A stretch of DNA of 64,000 nt from Zoogloeaceae bacterium (GTDB lineage Bacteria; Pseudomonadota; Gammaproteobacteria; Burkholderiales; Rhodocyclaceae): NCBI GenBank assembly GCA_024235675.1, contig JACKLZ010000001.1:1116001-1180000 (forward strand), in the 5' to 3' direction. Shown here piece by piece: positions 16,430 through 24,980 of the stretch. The notes under the pieces are model-generated. The model had not been told where the DNA came from. It ran no database searches and saw only the letters and a list, made by a program, of their open reading frames with translations. The first letter of the stretch is position 1. The number at the start of each line of letters is the position of its first letter. The translations under genes and the position numbers were made by a program.

Positions 16430-18205
16430 ATGTATTTTCACAGGCAACGAACAATGTCAAGAGGGGAAAACCATAAAGTACTTTTTATGCATGTAGAGCT
16501 ATTCCACGATACGGACGCACGCAATCTGATTGATGATCCGTCATTCATACAGTCGTGGCATGATCTGTGTCACAAATGCCCCACAGCAACCTCTTTTCAA
16601 TCACCATCATTTGTCAGAGCTTGGTTCCATTGCTATTCAGAGCACTGGAGACCGATCGTAGTGCTGTCCCGCGAGAAAGACGGCGATCTTTCCGCACTCT
16701 GGATACTAGCGAACAGCCTCGATGCACGGAAGATAACCCACCCCGGAGCACATCAATCCGAGTATCAAACTTGGATAGCAAAAACCGGGGCAGATATAGA
16801 TTTTTTTTCGGCGGCCTGGGCCGAGATCACCCGACAGCTTCCTTTCTCCTCGCTAAAAATTAAATATTTTCCGAACGCTGAACTAGCTCGTGCCATCCAA
16901 AAATCTCCCAAAACATCCCGCATCTGCATCGTCAACTACCACAAGCGTCCACTATTAGAGCTAAATACAGACAACATCGAAGCGTCATTTAAAAAGAAAG
17001 CTAACAAAAGTCGCCTCAACCGATTAAAGAAACAAGGTGAAATCCAGTTCCGTCGGATAGCGACACGCGAAGAACTGGATGCTGTATTTGATCAGTTAAT
17101 CGCCTTCTACGATTTTCGTCAAGGCGCCACTCACAACTCCATTCCGTTCCGTAGCGATCCATGTAAACGCGCGTTTCTATCGAACCTACTAGCAGACCCA
17201 GAAAACCGCGCCTACGTCACCACGACCCTTCTAGACGGACAACCCATCGCCGCATTCTGGGGTGCAGTCAGTTCAGGAATCGTTCACCTGGGAATGCTGA
17301 TTCACTCGCCATTTTATGCGGAGAATTCACCAGGGAAGTTGCACATCATGCAACTATCCAAACACCTCGCTGAACATGGCAAACAAACTATTGACCTGAC
17401 GCCCGGCGGAGACACTTGGAAAGAACGCTTTGCCAATATTCATGACGAGGTCGCTGAAATAGATATATTCAAAACAGCGCGAGCTCGACTAATAGCCTTA
17501 CTTTTTATAAAAACACAACTTTACTGCAAGAGATGTATCAATGCGGCGGGACTATCCACTTCCGCCATTAAATCTTATTTTTGGATGTTTCGAAAAATAA
17601 CGCCAAAATCGGTGGCACGAAAACTATGTGACTGGGCGTACACCAAACGCGAACTCCGCATCTATCGCTGCGAGCGCGGGCTATCAGATCGAATCACCTC
17701 CAACGACATGATTCGTTGCAACTCTCTACCGGACCTCATCAGTTTTGAACCTGGAGAAACTTGGCAAACATCACGCAGTTTTCTCACCGCAGCGCTGCAT
17801 CGAATTGAAAACGGAGAATCAGCCTTCACCATTTCCATCAACAAAAAACTTGCTGCATCCGGGTGGCTTGTTAAAGATCAAAGAACATCCGTCCTGTCAG
17901 AGGTCCACCAAACAATGTTGCTACCTGAAGGAAGCGTCTCACTATACGATTTCTATACGGATCCAAAATTTCGTGGCCGAGGGCTCTATCGCCAATTGAT
18001 TGCCCACATGCTTCAGTTAGCGTTTTCTAATGAAAATACGAAATATGCCTACATATGCGTACTCGCCGACAATGGCGCATCCCGCCATGTCATTGAAAAA
18101 GCAGGATTCCAACACCAAGGCTCTTTCTATCTAGAGCGAAAATTTGGGCGCCTAAAGAAATGGGCAGACAAAGACGCATCAAAACAGGAGTCAATAGATG
18201 CGTAA
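16430..18205 (+). CDS. Double GNAT-type acyltransferase
   Basis: A 591-residue protein built from two acyltransferase units. Residues about 20-370 resemble the CelD/BcsL/FemAB-like GNAT type (WHDLCHKCPTATSFQSPSFVRAW, ASFKKKANKSRLNRLKKQG, YAENSPGKLHIMQLSKHLAEHG, DLTPGGDTWKERF). Residues about 470-575 form a second, orthodox GNAT domain with the acetyl-CoA loop PKFRGRGLYRQLIAHML and the NGASRHVIEKAGF block. It may acylate EPS sugars or amino sugars. Starts at 16430, 16454 and 16487 are all possible; none has a strong ribosome site. The gene is clearly richer in A+T than its left neighbour and overlaps the following deacetylase by eight bases. Confidence 0.75.
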   Translation: MYFHRQRTMSRGENHKVLFMHVELFHDTDARNLIDDPSFIQSWHDLCHKCPTATSFQSPSFVRAWFHCYSEHWRPIVVLSREKDGDLSALWILANSLDARKITHPGAHQSEYQTWIAKTGADIDFFSAAWAEITRQLPFSSLKIKYFPNAELARAIQKSPKTSRICIVNYHKRPLLELNTDNIEASFKKKANKSRLNRLKKQGEIQFRRIATREELDAVFDQLIAFYDFRQGATHNSIPFRSDPCKRAFLSNLLADPENRAYVTTTLLDGQPIAAFWGAVSSGIVHLGMLIHSPFYAENSPGKLHIMQLSKHLAEHGKQTIDLTPGGDTWKERFANIHDEVAEIDIFKTARARLIALLFIKTQLYCKRCINAAGLSTSAIKSYFWMFRKITPKSVARKLCDWAYTKRELRIYRCERGLSDRITSNDMIRCNSLPDLISFEPGETWQTSRSFLTAALHRIENGESAFTISINKKLAASGWLVKDQRTSVLSEVHQTMLLPEGSVSLYDFYTDPKFRGRGLYRQLIAHMLQLAFSNENTKYAYICVLADNGASRHVIEKAGFQHQGSFYLERKFGRLKKWADKDASKQESIDA

Positions 18206-19241
18206 ATTTAAAATTTTAACCTACCTATTTTGCCGATCAATCGGCCTGTTCAAGCTTGCTCATTTTGTAACACGTAAAAATTTAAAAATCCTTTGCTACC
18301 ACGGTTTTGAAATTGACGACGAAACCAGTTTCCGACCAAAGCTATTTATTCGTCAAAGCGATTTTGAGCGGCGAATTAAGACCATTCATCGCCATGGATA
18401 TACGGTACTTAAACTAGGCGAGGCCATAGAAAAGCTATATAGCGGAACACTTCCGGACAACAGCGCAGTTATCACTATTGATGACGGCTTCTATTCGGTC
18501 GCCAAGATTGCCGCTCCAGTTCTTTCACGCCACCAACTCCCAGCCACAGTATACGCAACGACCTATTACGTCGAAAACAATAATCCAATTTTTCGTCTAT
18601 CCATTCAGTATATTTTTTGGAAAACAACCAAAAATAACATAATCCTTCTCGACACCCCGTGGGGGAAAATGGAACAGTGCGACTTGAGTATCAACGACGC
18701 CCGAGAACAACTAGCTTGGAAATTTATTGATCATGGCGAAAAGGAATGCTCTGAAAGCCAGCGCATTGAAGTATGCAAAAGCCTTGGTAGGCAATTAGAT
18801 GTCGATTACGACAATATTATTGAGTCAGGAATTCTTCGCCTTATGACTCTTAATGAACTAGAATCACTGAGCAGTTACAATATTGATATCGAGCTACATA
18901 CCCATCGACACACATTCCCGCCAGACAGTTATATTGATGCCAAGCGAGAGATTGATGACAATCGCAATGCACTTAAAGATTTAGCTCCAAAGGACTTTGT
19001 CCACTTCTGCTATCCAAGTGGGTATTGGGAAGAAAAGCAGTGGGAGTGGCTCGAATCCTTTGGTGTTGTCAGTGCTACGACATGCCTGCCTGGCCTCAAT
19101 TCGCAGCATACCCCGCGTCATGCCCTGAGGCGATTTCTAGATGGGGCGAACATTCACCAATTGGAGTTTGAGGCCAATCTATGCGGCTTTGCTGACATCA
19201 TCCGAGACAACGTAGCTCGACTCCGATCGACACTAAAATGA
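18198..19241 (+). CDS. Polysaccharide deacetylase
   Basis: NodB-type carbohydrate esterase (CE4) of 347 residues. Metal-binding motif 1 is ITIDDGF (IDDGF instead of FDDG), motif 2 is ELHTHRHTF (H-x3-H), and FCYPSGYW is the motif 3 region. It would remove N-acetyl groups from an amino-sugar polymer or intermediate. No clear signal peptide is seen, so action on a cytoplasmic or membrane-linked intermediate is possible. The composition is very A+T-rich (one line I counted, 18601-18660, has 21 G+C of 60), pointing to acquisition together with the double-GNAT gene, with which it overlaps. Confidence 0.8.
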   Translation: MRKFKILTYLFCRSIGLFKLAHFVTRKNLKILCYHGFEIDDETSFRPKLFIRQSDFERRIKTIHRHGYTVLKLGEAIEKLYSGTLPDNSAVITIDDGFYSVAKIAAPVLSRHQLPATVYATTYYVENNNPIFRLSIQYIFWKTTKNNIILLDTPWGKMEQCDLSINDAREQLAWKFIDHGEKECSESQRIEVCKSLGRQLDVDYDNIIESGILRLMTLNELESLSSYNIDIELHTHRHTFPPDSYIDAKREIDDNRNALKDLAPKDFVHFCYPSGYWEEKQWEWLESFGVVSATTCLPGLNSQHTPRHALRRFLDGANIHQLEFEANLCGFADIIRDNVARLRSTLK

Positions 19242-19252
19242 ACTACGCCAAT

Positions 19253-19273
19253 TTGTGCTGGAACCCAGCACAA
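19253..19273 (+). terminator. Hairpin after the deacetylase gene
   Basis: TTGTGCTGG (19253-19261) pairs perfectly with CCAGCACAA (19265-19273) across a three-base loop, 11 bases after the stop codon. The U-run is missing, so termination is plausible but not certain. The rest of the gap to 19443 shows no gene. Confidence 0.4.
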
Positions 19274-19443
19274 CAATGTTAGAGACCATTACGGAATTAC
19301 CACCATATCGTTTCTTTCTATCTTTTTTGTCTGCTCAGAAACCGAGCGGCGCAATTCACCCTCCCTGAAAGGTCAAAGCCTAGTTTTTCAAAAGTTGAGC
19401 GCTGACGCAGTTCCGTAAAAATCACGTCCTAGATGAGGTCGAC

Positions 19444-20342
19444 ATGGAACTCGCCATACTCGTCGTCTACTTTTTACGCGACGAAAACATTCCGATTCTC
19501 GACCTTCATCTCAAGTCGCTGAACAACTTCACCGAAGGCGACTATTTCATCTATGGCGTTGCCCCTCGCGTCAGCGACGCGGTCAGGTCGCGGCTGATCG
19601 GCTCGCCCAAGCTGGAGATGGTTGATGTCGAAGCGACCGCTTTCGTCGGTTCGAAAGAGCATTCCTACTATCTGAACAAACTCTGCGAGCATGCGATCGC
19701 AAACGGTGCCGAGCGGCTATGTACGATGGATGTAGATGCATTTCCTGTCGTCGACAACTGGAATCGGAGATCAGCGCCGGAAACCATCTGGCTGCCGTAT
19801 TCAGAGAAGAGAACAACGACACCGCATTGCCTCACCCGAGCTGCTGTTATTTCCCGAGCGAGTTCTATCGGCAGTACAGACCCACTTTTCTGCCGGACGA
19901 GGAGGTTCTCGCCGGACAGGAGTTCGCCAATTTTCTGAGCGGTACGGGCCAAAAGCCGGATTCGGGAATTGGGGTCGGCTTCACGGTCTGGAAGCACCAG
20001 TTACCATGGAAAAAGCTCTACCGCTCCAACAAGCGGAACGATCACTTCCTGCTTGCGGGCCTGTATGGCGACGTTATTTTTCACCTCGGCGCAATGTCGT
20101 GGACCGACCGCGACTTCCGAAAAGACCGAAGCACCTCGCCCCTCACCGCCACGCTGGACTGGTCAGCCATTGTATTGCGCCGACTGGGGCTGTTCCGAGG
20201 TCCGGTCGCGGGACTGTGGCGGCGCATCAATTTTGCCGCCAGCCGGCCACTAGTGCGCAAAACAAACAACGTCTTCGAGAACATTCTCGAACGTCTGAAG
20301 ACCGACCCACACGAGTACATCCGCTATCTTCGCGGCGAATGA
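19444..20342 (+). pseudogene. Frameshifted glycosyltransferase-like gene
   Basis: Two frames together give one protein of about 300 residues. The first (from the ATG at 19444) reads MELAILVVYFLRDENIPILD through LCTMDVDAFPVVDNW; the second continues SEISAGNHLAAVF from about 19760 to the stop at 20342. Moving between them needs a -1 shift near 19755-19770, so one base is missing there, either by mutation or by sequencing error. The DVDAF segment resembles a DxD metal-binding site and the fold hints at a nucleotide-sugar transferase, but the family is not recognised. G+C is high again here, unlike the A+T-rich genes on the left. Confidence 0.65.
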
Positions 20343-20419
20343 GATCGTAGTAGCCGCTGCTGACTCGACACCGGCTGGGCCAATCACTTGACCTTTCACC
20401 GGCGCCGGGAAAACGTTGC

Positions 20420-22330
20420 TTATTCCGATGCCAGAATGTGATGCCGCCGTAAGGCTTCAATCACCTGGTCCGCTGACGCCTCAACCGAATTGCCAACAGT
20501 CTTGAGTCGAACCTCAGCCTCTTCCGGCGCCTCGTACGGCGAGTCGATGCCGGTAAAATTCTTCAACTCACCGCGTCGCGCCTTCTTGTAGAGCCCTTTC
20601 GGGTCGCGCTCTTCGGCGACTTCGAGCGGCGTGTCGACAAACACTTCCAGGAATTCCCCTTCTTCAACCAGTGTTCGGGCCATGCGGCGCTCGGAGCGGA
20701 AGGGGGATATGAAGGCGGTGATGACGATGAGGCCGGCGTCGACCATCAGTTTGGACACTTCGGCCACGCGACGGATGTTTTCGACGCGATCGGCATCGGT
20801 GAAGCCGAGATCCTTGTTCAGCCCGTGGCGGACGTTGTCGCCGTCGAGCAGGTAGGTGTGGCGGCCCATGGCGTGGAGCTTTTTCTCGACCATGTTGGCA
20901 ATCGCTGACTTGCCGGCGCCGGACAGGCCGGTAAACCACAACAGGCAGGGCTTCTGACCTTTCATGCCACCGCGCGCGGCTTTGTCGACGTCCACGTGCT
21001 GCATGTGGATGTTGTGCGAGCGGCGCAGGGCAAAGTGGATCATGCCAGCGCCGACGGTGCTGTTGCTCAGCCGGTCGATGAGGATGTAGGCACCGGTGTC
21101 GCGGTTGTCGGCATAGGCGTCGAAGGCGATCTGGCGGTCGAGGCTGAGATTGCACACGGCGATGCCGTTGAGGTCGAGCTTCTTGGCGGCCACGTGCTCC
21201 AGGGTATTGACGTTCACCTGGTACTTGATTTCGGTGACGGTCGCCGTGACCATTTTGGTGCCAATCTTGAGCAGATAGGCGCGCCCCGGCAGCATGGGCT
21301 CTTCGTGCATCCAGACGATGGTGGTCTCGAACTGGTCGGCCGAGCTGGCCGGGTGCTCGGCGATGGAAATGACATCGCCGCGGGAGACGTCAATTTCATC
21401 GGCCAGCGTCAGCGTAATCGACTGACCCGCCACCGCCTGCGGCAGATCGCCGTCATGGGTGACGATGCGTGCCACCGTGCTCTCTTTGCCCGACGGCTGA
21501 ACGCGAATGCGGTCACCCGGCTGAATCACGCCGCTGGACACCGTACCGGCAAAGCCACGGAAGTCGAGATTGGGGCGATTGACCCACTGCACCGGCAGAC
21601 GGAACGGCGCCTTCTGCATGCGCTCTTCATCGATTTCGACGGTTTCAAGGTAGCCCATCAGCGTCGTGCCGTGATACCAGGAGAGCTTGTCGCTGGGGGT
21701 GATGATATTGTCGCCCTTGAAGGCCGACAGCGGAATGAAGGTGATGCCTTCGATCCCGATGCGGGCGGCGAATTCACGGTAGTCTTCGACGATTTTGCGG
21801 TAGGTCTTTTCGGAGTAATCGACCAGATCCATCTTGTTGATGGCGACCACGATGTGGCGGATGCCGATCAACGAGACCAGATAGCTGTGGCGCCGCGTCT
21901 GGGTGAGGATGCCCTTGCGCGCATCGACCATGAGGATGGCGACGTCCGCAGTTGAGGCGCCGGTGACCATGTTGCGGGTGTATTGCTCGTGCCCCGGGGT
22001 ATCGGCAACGATGAACTTGCGCTTGTCGGTCGAGAAAAATCGATAGGCCACGTCGATGGTAATGCCCTGCTCGCGCTCGGCGGCGAGGCCATCGACCAGC
22101 AGCGCGAAGTCGATGTCCTCGCCCTGGGTGCCGTATTTTTTCGAGTCAGCCTCGACCGCGGCCATCTGGTCTTCGAACAGCATCTTGGACTCGAACAGCA
22201 GGCGCCCGATCAGGGTGCTCTTGCCGTCATCCACGCTGCCGCAGGTGATGAAACGCAGCAGGCTCTTGTGCTCGTGGCTGCGCAGGTATTCGCCAATGTC
22301 GGAGGCGATGAGATCGGATACATGGGCCAT
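20420..22330 (-). CDS. cysNC: Bifunctional sulfate adenylyltransferase subunit 1 / APS kinase
   Basis: A 636-residue fusion. Residues 1-440 are CysN, the GTPase that drives ATP sulfurylase: GSVDDGKST (31-39), DTPGHEQY and NKMD. Residues 461-636 are CysC, the APS kinase: P-loop GLSGAGKS (468-475), DGDNVRHGLNKDLGF and the FISPFRSER motif. Together with CysD it converts sulfate to APS and then to PAPS. Its ATG overlaps the TAA of cysD (TAATG), so the two are translationally coupled. No cysH, cysI or cysJ follows; the next DNA downstream is the broken glycosyltransferase-like gene. This suits a PAPS-supplying role for sulfation as well as, or instead of, assimilation. Confidence 0.95.
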   Translation of the reverse strand: MAHVSDLIASDIGEYLRSHEHKSLLRFITCGSVDDGKSTLIGRLLFESKMLFEDQMAAVEADSKKYGTQGEDIDFALLVDGLAAEREQGITIDVAYRFFSTDKRKFIVADTPGHEQYTRNMVTGASTADVAILMVDARKGILTQTRRHSYLVSLIGIRHIVVAINKMDLVDYSEKTYRKIVEDYREFAARIGIEGITFIPLSAFKGDNIITPSDKLSWYHGTTLMGYLETVEIDEERMQKAPFRLPVQWVNRPNLDFRGFAGTVSSGVIQPGDRIRVQPSGKESTVARIVTHDGDLPQAVAGQSITLTLADEIDVSRGDVISIAEHPASSADQFETTIVWMHEEPMLPGRAYLLKIGTKMVTATVTEIKYQVNVNTLEHVAAKKLDLNGIAVCNLSLDRQIAFDAYADNRDTGAYILIDRLSNSTVGAGMIHFALRRSHNIHMQHVDVDKAARGGMKGQKPCLLWFTGLSGAGKSAIANMVEKKLHAMGRHTYLLDGDNVRHGLNKDLGFTDADRVENIRRVAEVSKLMVDAGLIVITAFISPFRSERRMARTLVEEGEFLEVFVDTPLEVAEERDPKGLYKKARRGELKNFTGIDSPYEAPEEAEVRLKTVGNSVEASADQVIEALRRHHILASE

Positions 22331-24054
22331 TAAAAGTACCCCTCCTGCTTTTTCTTTTCCATGGACGCGGCCGAATCGTGGTCGATCACCCGGCCCTGAC
22401 GTTCAGACGTTTTGGTGAGCAGCATTTCCTGAATAATCGCCGGCAGCGTGTCGGCCTCGGACTCGACCGCCCCGGTTAGCGGATAGCAGCCCAGGGTGCG
22501 GAAGCGCACCTTGCGCATCATCGGCACCTCGCCAGCCTTGAGCGGCATGCGCTCGTCGTCGACCATGATCAGCGCGCCATCGCGCTCGACCACCGGCCGC
22601 GCGGCCGAGTAGTACAAGGGCACGATGGGGATGTCTTCAAGATAGATGTATTGCCAGATGTCCAGCTCAGTCCAGTTCGACAGCGGAAACACCCGCATCG
22701 ACTCGCCCTTGTGCTTGCGGGCGTTGTAGAGCTTCCACAACTCGGGGCGCTGCACTTTCGGGTCCCAGCGGTGCTGTGCGCTGCGGAAAGAGAAAATACG
22801 CTCCTTGGCGCGTGATTTTTCTTCATCGCGGCGCGCGCCGCCAAAGGCCGCATCGAAGCCATACATGTCGAGCGCCTGCTTGAGGCCCTCGGTCTTCATG
22901 ATGTCGGTGTGGATCGCCGAGCCGTGGGTGAAGGGATTGATGTCCTTCTCGACGCCTTCGGGGTTGATATGCACCCGCAAGTCGAGGCCGAGTTCCTTCA
23001 CCATCTTGTCGCGGAAAGTGTACATCTCCCGAAACTTCCAGCGCGTATCCACGTGCAGCAGCGGAAACGGCGGCTTGGCCGGGTAGAAGGCCTTCATGGC
23101 CAGATGCAGCATCACTGCGCTGTCCTTGCCGATCGAATAGAGCATGACCGGGTTATCGGCCTCGGCCACCACCTCGCGCATGATGTGGATGCTTTCGGCC
23201 TCAAGCCGTTGCAAATGAGTCAATGTCATTGCTGTCCTCTTGCGAAAACCGTGTTGATCGTCGCTGGCCGATTGCGCCAACGCCGTGTTGTTCGAATCAT
23301 ACGATACTGCCGGTGGTGCCTCGGGCACGCGGTGGCGCACCAGCACCAGGCGCGACGCATTGGCCGCCAGCCAGGCCGCTACCGGCTCTACCCGCGTGAT
23401 GTCGGCACCCACCCAATGCAACTGCAACGCCCGGCCCGCCAACGCGCACATCCGCTCCAGAAAATCGACCACGGCCGGTGCCTGCAGCGGCACGGTCACG
23501 ATGCGCCAGTACAAACGACCGCGCGGGCCGCGCGCAAACAGCACGGTCCGCGTCGCATCCAGGCGCTGCTCGCCGCACCAGAAGCGCAATCGCGCGTCGA
23601 GTGCCGGAGCGTCGGGCGCATCTTGTTTATCCGAGGCGCGAAGAATGGTCTGCCAGTCGGGCGGATCAATGCCCCAACTCGCCACATACCGCGCCACCGT
23701 GCGCTCACCCAGATCGATGTCAAAACGACGCACCAGCCAGCGGGCCACCGCCTGGTGCTGCCACAGCCCGCCCGCCTCGCCTGCATGCTCGGGCGAGCAC
23801 GCCAGAAAAGCGTCGCGAACCCCGGCTTCGACTGCCTTCTCGATCGCGCGGCCACTGCCAACCGGCCGCCCCTGCGGACGGACATCAACGCCCGCCCAAC
23901 CGCCCTGCGCAAATGCTTTCGCCGCAGCCACAACTGTCGGCACCGACAGCCCTGTCGCCGCCGAGACCTCCGCCAGGGTACGTCCCTGCCGACGCAGCTC
24001 AACCGCCCGTCGTCGGGCCCGGTTCAGCGCATCGCCGGTCAAACGCGGCGGCAT
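22330..24054 (-). CDS. cysD: Sulfate adenylyltransferase subunit 2 with N-terminal HTH/transposase-like extension
   Basis: The last 299 residues (ATG at 23229) are a complete CysD, the PP-loop ATP sulfurylase subunit: LYSIGKDSAVMLHL, HVDTRWKFREMY, FGGARRDEEKSR and ERQGRVIDHD; E. coli CysD has 302 residues. In the same frame and without a stop, 275 residues precede it. They start with a helix-turn-helix (GRTLAEVSAATGLSVPTVVAAAKAF), then a second winged-helix-like part (LVRRFDIDLGERTVARYVASWG) and a remnant of a DDE-like region, as in IS630-type transposases. CysD may be made alone from its own ribosome site, or as a fused regulator-enzyme. The gene starts opposite cysQ across an A+T-rich gap with a palindrome. 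Confidence 0.88.
   Translation of the reverse strand: MPPRLTGDALNRARRRAVELRRQGRTLAEVSAATGLSVPTVVAAAKAFAQGGWAGVDVRPQGRPVGSGRAIEKAVEAGVRDAFLACSPEHAGEAGGLWQHQAVARWLVRRFDIDLGERTVARYVASWGIDPPDWQTILRASDKQDAPDAPALDARLRFWCGEQRLDATRTVLFARGPRGRLYWRIVTVPLQAPAVVDFLERMCALAGRALQLHWVGADITRVEPVAAWLAANASRLVLVRHRVPEAPPAVSYDSNNTALAQSASDDQHGFRKRTAMTLTHLQRLEAESIHIMREVVAEADNPVMLYSIGKDSAVMLHLAMKAFYPAKPPFPLLHVDTRWKFREMYTFRDKMVKELGLDLRVHINPEGVEKDINPFTHGSAIHTDIMKTEGLKQALDMYGFDAAFGGARRDEEKSRAKERIFSFRSAQHRWDPKVQRPELWKLYNARKHKGESMRVFPLSNWTELDIWQYIYLEDIPIVPLYYSAARPVVERDGALIMVDDERMPLKAGEVPMMRKVRFRTLGCYPLTGAVESEADTLPAIIQEMLLTKTSERQGRVIDHDSAASMEKKKQEGYF
23235..23241 (-). promoter_or_regulatory. Internal ribosome binding site of cysD
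   Basis: On the minus strand AAGAGGA lies five bases before the ATG at 23229. This good Shine-Dalgarno sequence inside the longer frame supports independent initiation of normal-length CysD. Confidence 0.6.
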
Positions 24055-24113
24055 GAATCATTCAATCTAAGTGGCATGGTGATATATTAAACATTTATTT
24101 TGTCAGACTCAGT

Positions 24114-24127
24114 GTTAAATATTTAAC
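24114..24127. promoter_or_regulatory. 14-bp palindrome, candidate operator
   Basis: GTTAAATATTTAAC is a perfect palindrome in the 140-base gap between the divergent HTH-cysD and cysQ genes, 60 bases upstream of the former and 68 of the latter. The position suits an operator for a dimeric regulator controlling both units. The binding protein is unknown; the HTH part of the CysD fusion or a CysB-type regulator are candidates. Confidence 0.45.
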
Positions 24128-24194
24128 TGCGACGTCGCCAACGCGGCACTTCTGCATTAATCTGCCCCATCTGCCCCGCTCACGGAGTCCCGGA

Positions 24195-24962
24195 ATGCTT
24201 GATCGCCTCGCCCTGCTCGAACGCCTGCTACCCATCGTCCACGCTGCTGGCGAGCTGATCATGAAGATCTATGGCTCAGATTTCTCGGTGCGTGGCAAAG
24301 CCGACCAATCCCCTGTCACCGAAGCCGACGAGCGTGCCGAAGCCTTGATTCTGCCCGCCCTCGCTGCACTGCTGCCCGACACGCCCATCGTGGCCGAAGA
24401 AGCCGCCGCGGCCGGCACCATCCCGAATGTCGGCGCACGTTTCTGGCTGGTCGACCCGCTCGACGGCACTAAAGAGTTCATCAGCCGCAACGGCGAGTTC
24501 ACCGTCAACATCGCCTTGATTGAAAACGGACAGCCGACGGTCGGTGTCGTCTTGGCGCCCGCACTCGGGCGGCTGTTTGCCGGCGCGGTCGGCCACGGCG
24601 CCTTTGTTGAAGACGCCGACGGACGCCGGCCGATCGCCGTCCGCAACGTGCCGGCCGAAGGCCTCACGGTCGTCGCCAGCCGCTCACACGGCGACGCGAC
24701 AGCGCTCGACGCTTTCCTCGCCGGACGCAAAGTGGCCGAACTGCGCGGGGCGGGCTCCTCGCTCAAGATCTGCCTGGTCGCTGCCGGCGAAGCCGATCTC
24801 TATCCGCGCCTGGGCCGCACCATGGAATGGGACATCGCCGCGGGTCATGCGGTCCTGACCGCCGCCGGCGGGCGCCTCACCCGCACCGACAACACGGCGC
24901 TGAGCTACGGCAAACCCGACTTCGCCAATCCGCACTTTGTCGCCGCGGGCGCTGTAGACTGA
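24195..24962 (+). CDS. cysQ: 3'(2'),5'-bisphosphate nucleotidase
   Basis: Inositol-monophosphatase-fold enzyme of 255 residues that removes the 3'-phosphate of PAP (and PAPS), the by-product of sulfotransferases and PAPS reductase. Metal-binding motifs are complete: VAEEAAAA (motif A Glu pair), DPLDGTKEF, and WDIAAGHAVLTAAGG near the C-terminus. Length matches E. coli CysQ (246). It is cytoplasmic or loosely membrane-associated. It is divergent from cysD/cysNC and 18 bases upstream of the SLC13 permease gene, so the sulfate module carries synthesis and clean-up of the sulfate carrier together. Confidence 0.92.
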   Translation: MLDRLALLERLLPIVHAAGELIMKIYGSDFSVRGKADQSPVTEADERAEALILPALAALLPDTPIVAEEAAAAGTIPNVGARFWLVDPLDGTKEFISRNGEFTVNIALIENGQPTVGVVLAPALGRLFAGAVGHGAFVEDADGRRPIAVRNVPAEGLTVVASRSHGDATALDAFLAGRKVAELRGAGSSLKICLVAAGEADLYPRLGRTMEWDIAAGHAVLTAAGGRLTRTDNTALSYGKPDFANPHFVAAGAVD

Positions 24963-24980
24963 TCGGCGCAACGCCCCCTC

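Noticed and set aside
22909..24090. 393-codon plus-strand frame opposite cysD
   Set aside because: Antisense to CysD and its HTH extension, with no recognisable domain or ribosome site.
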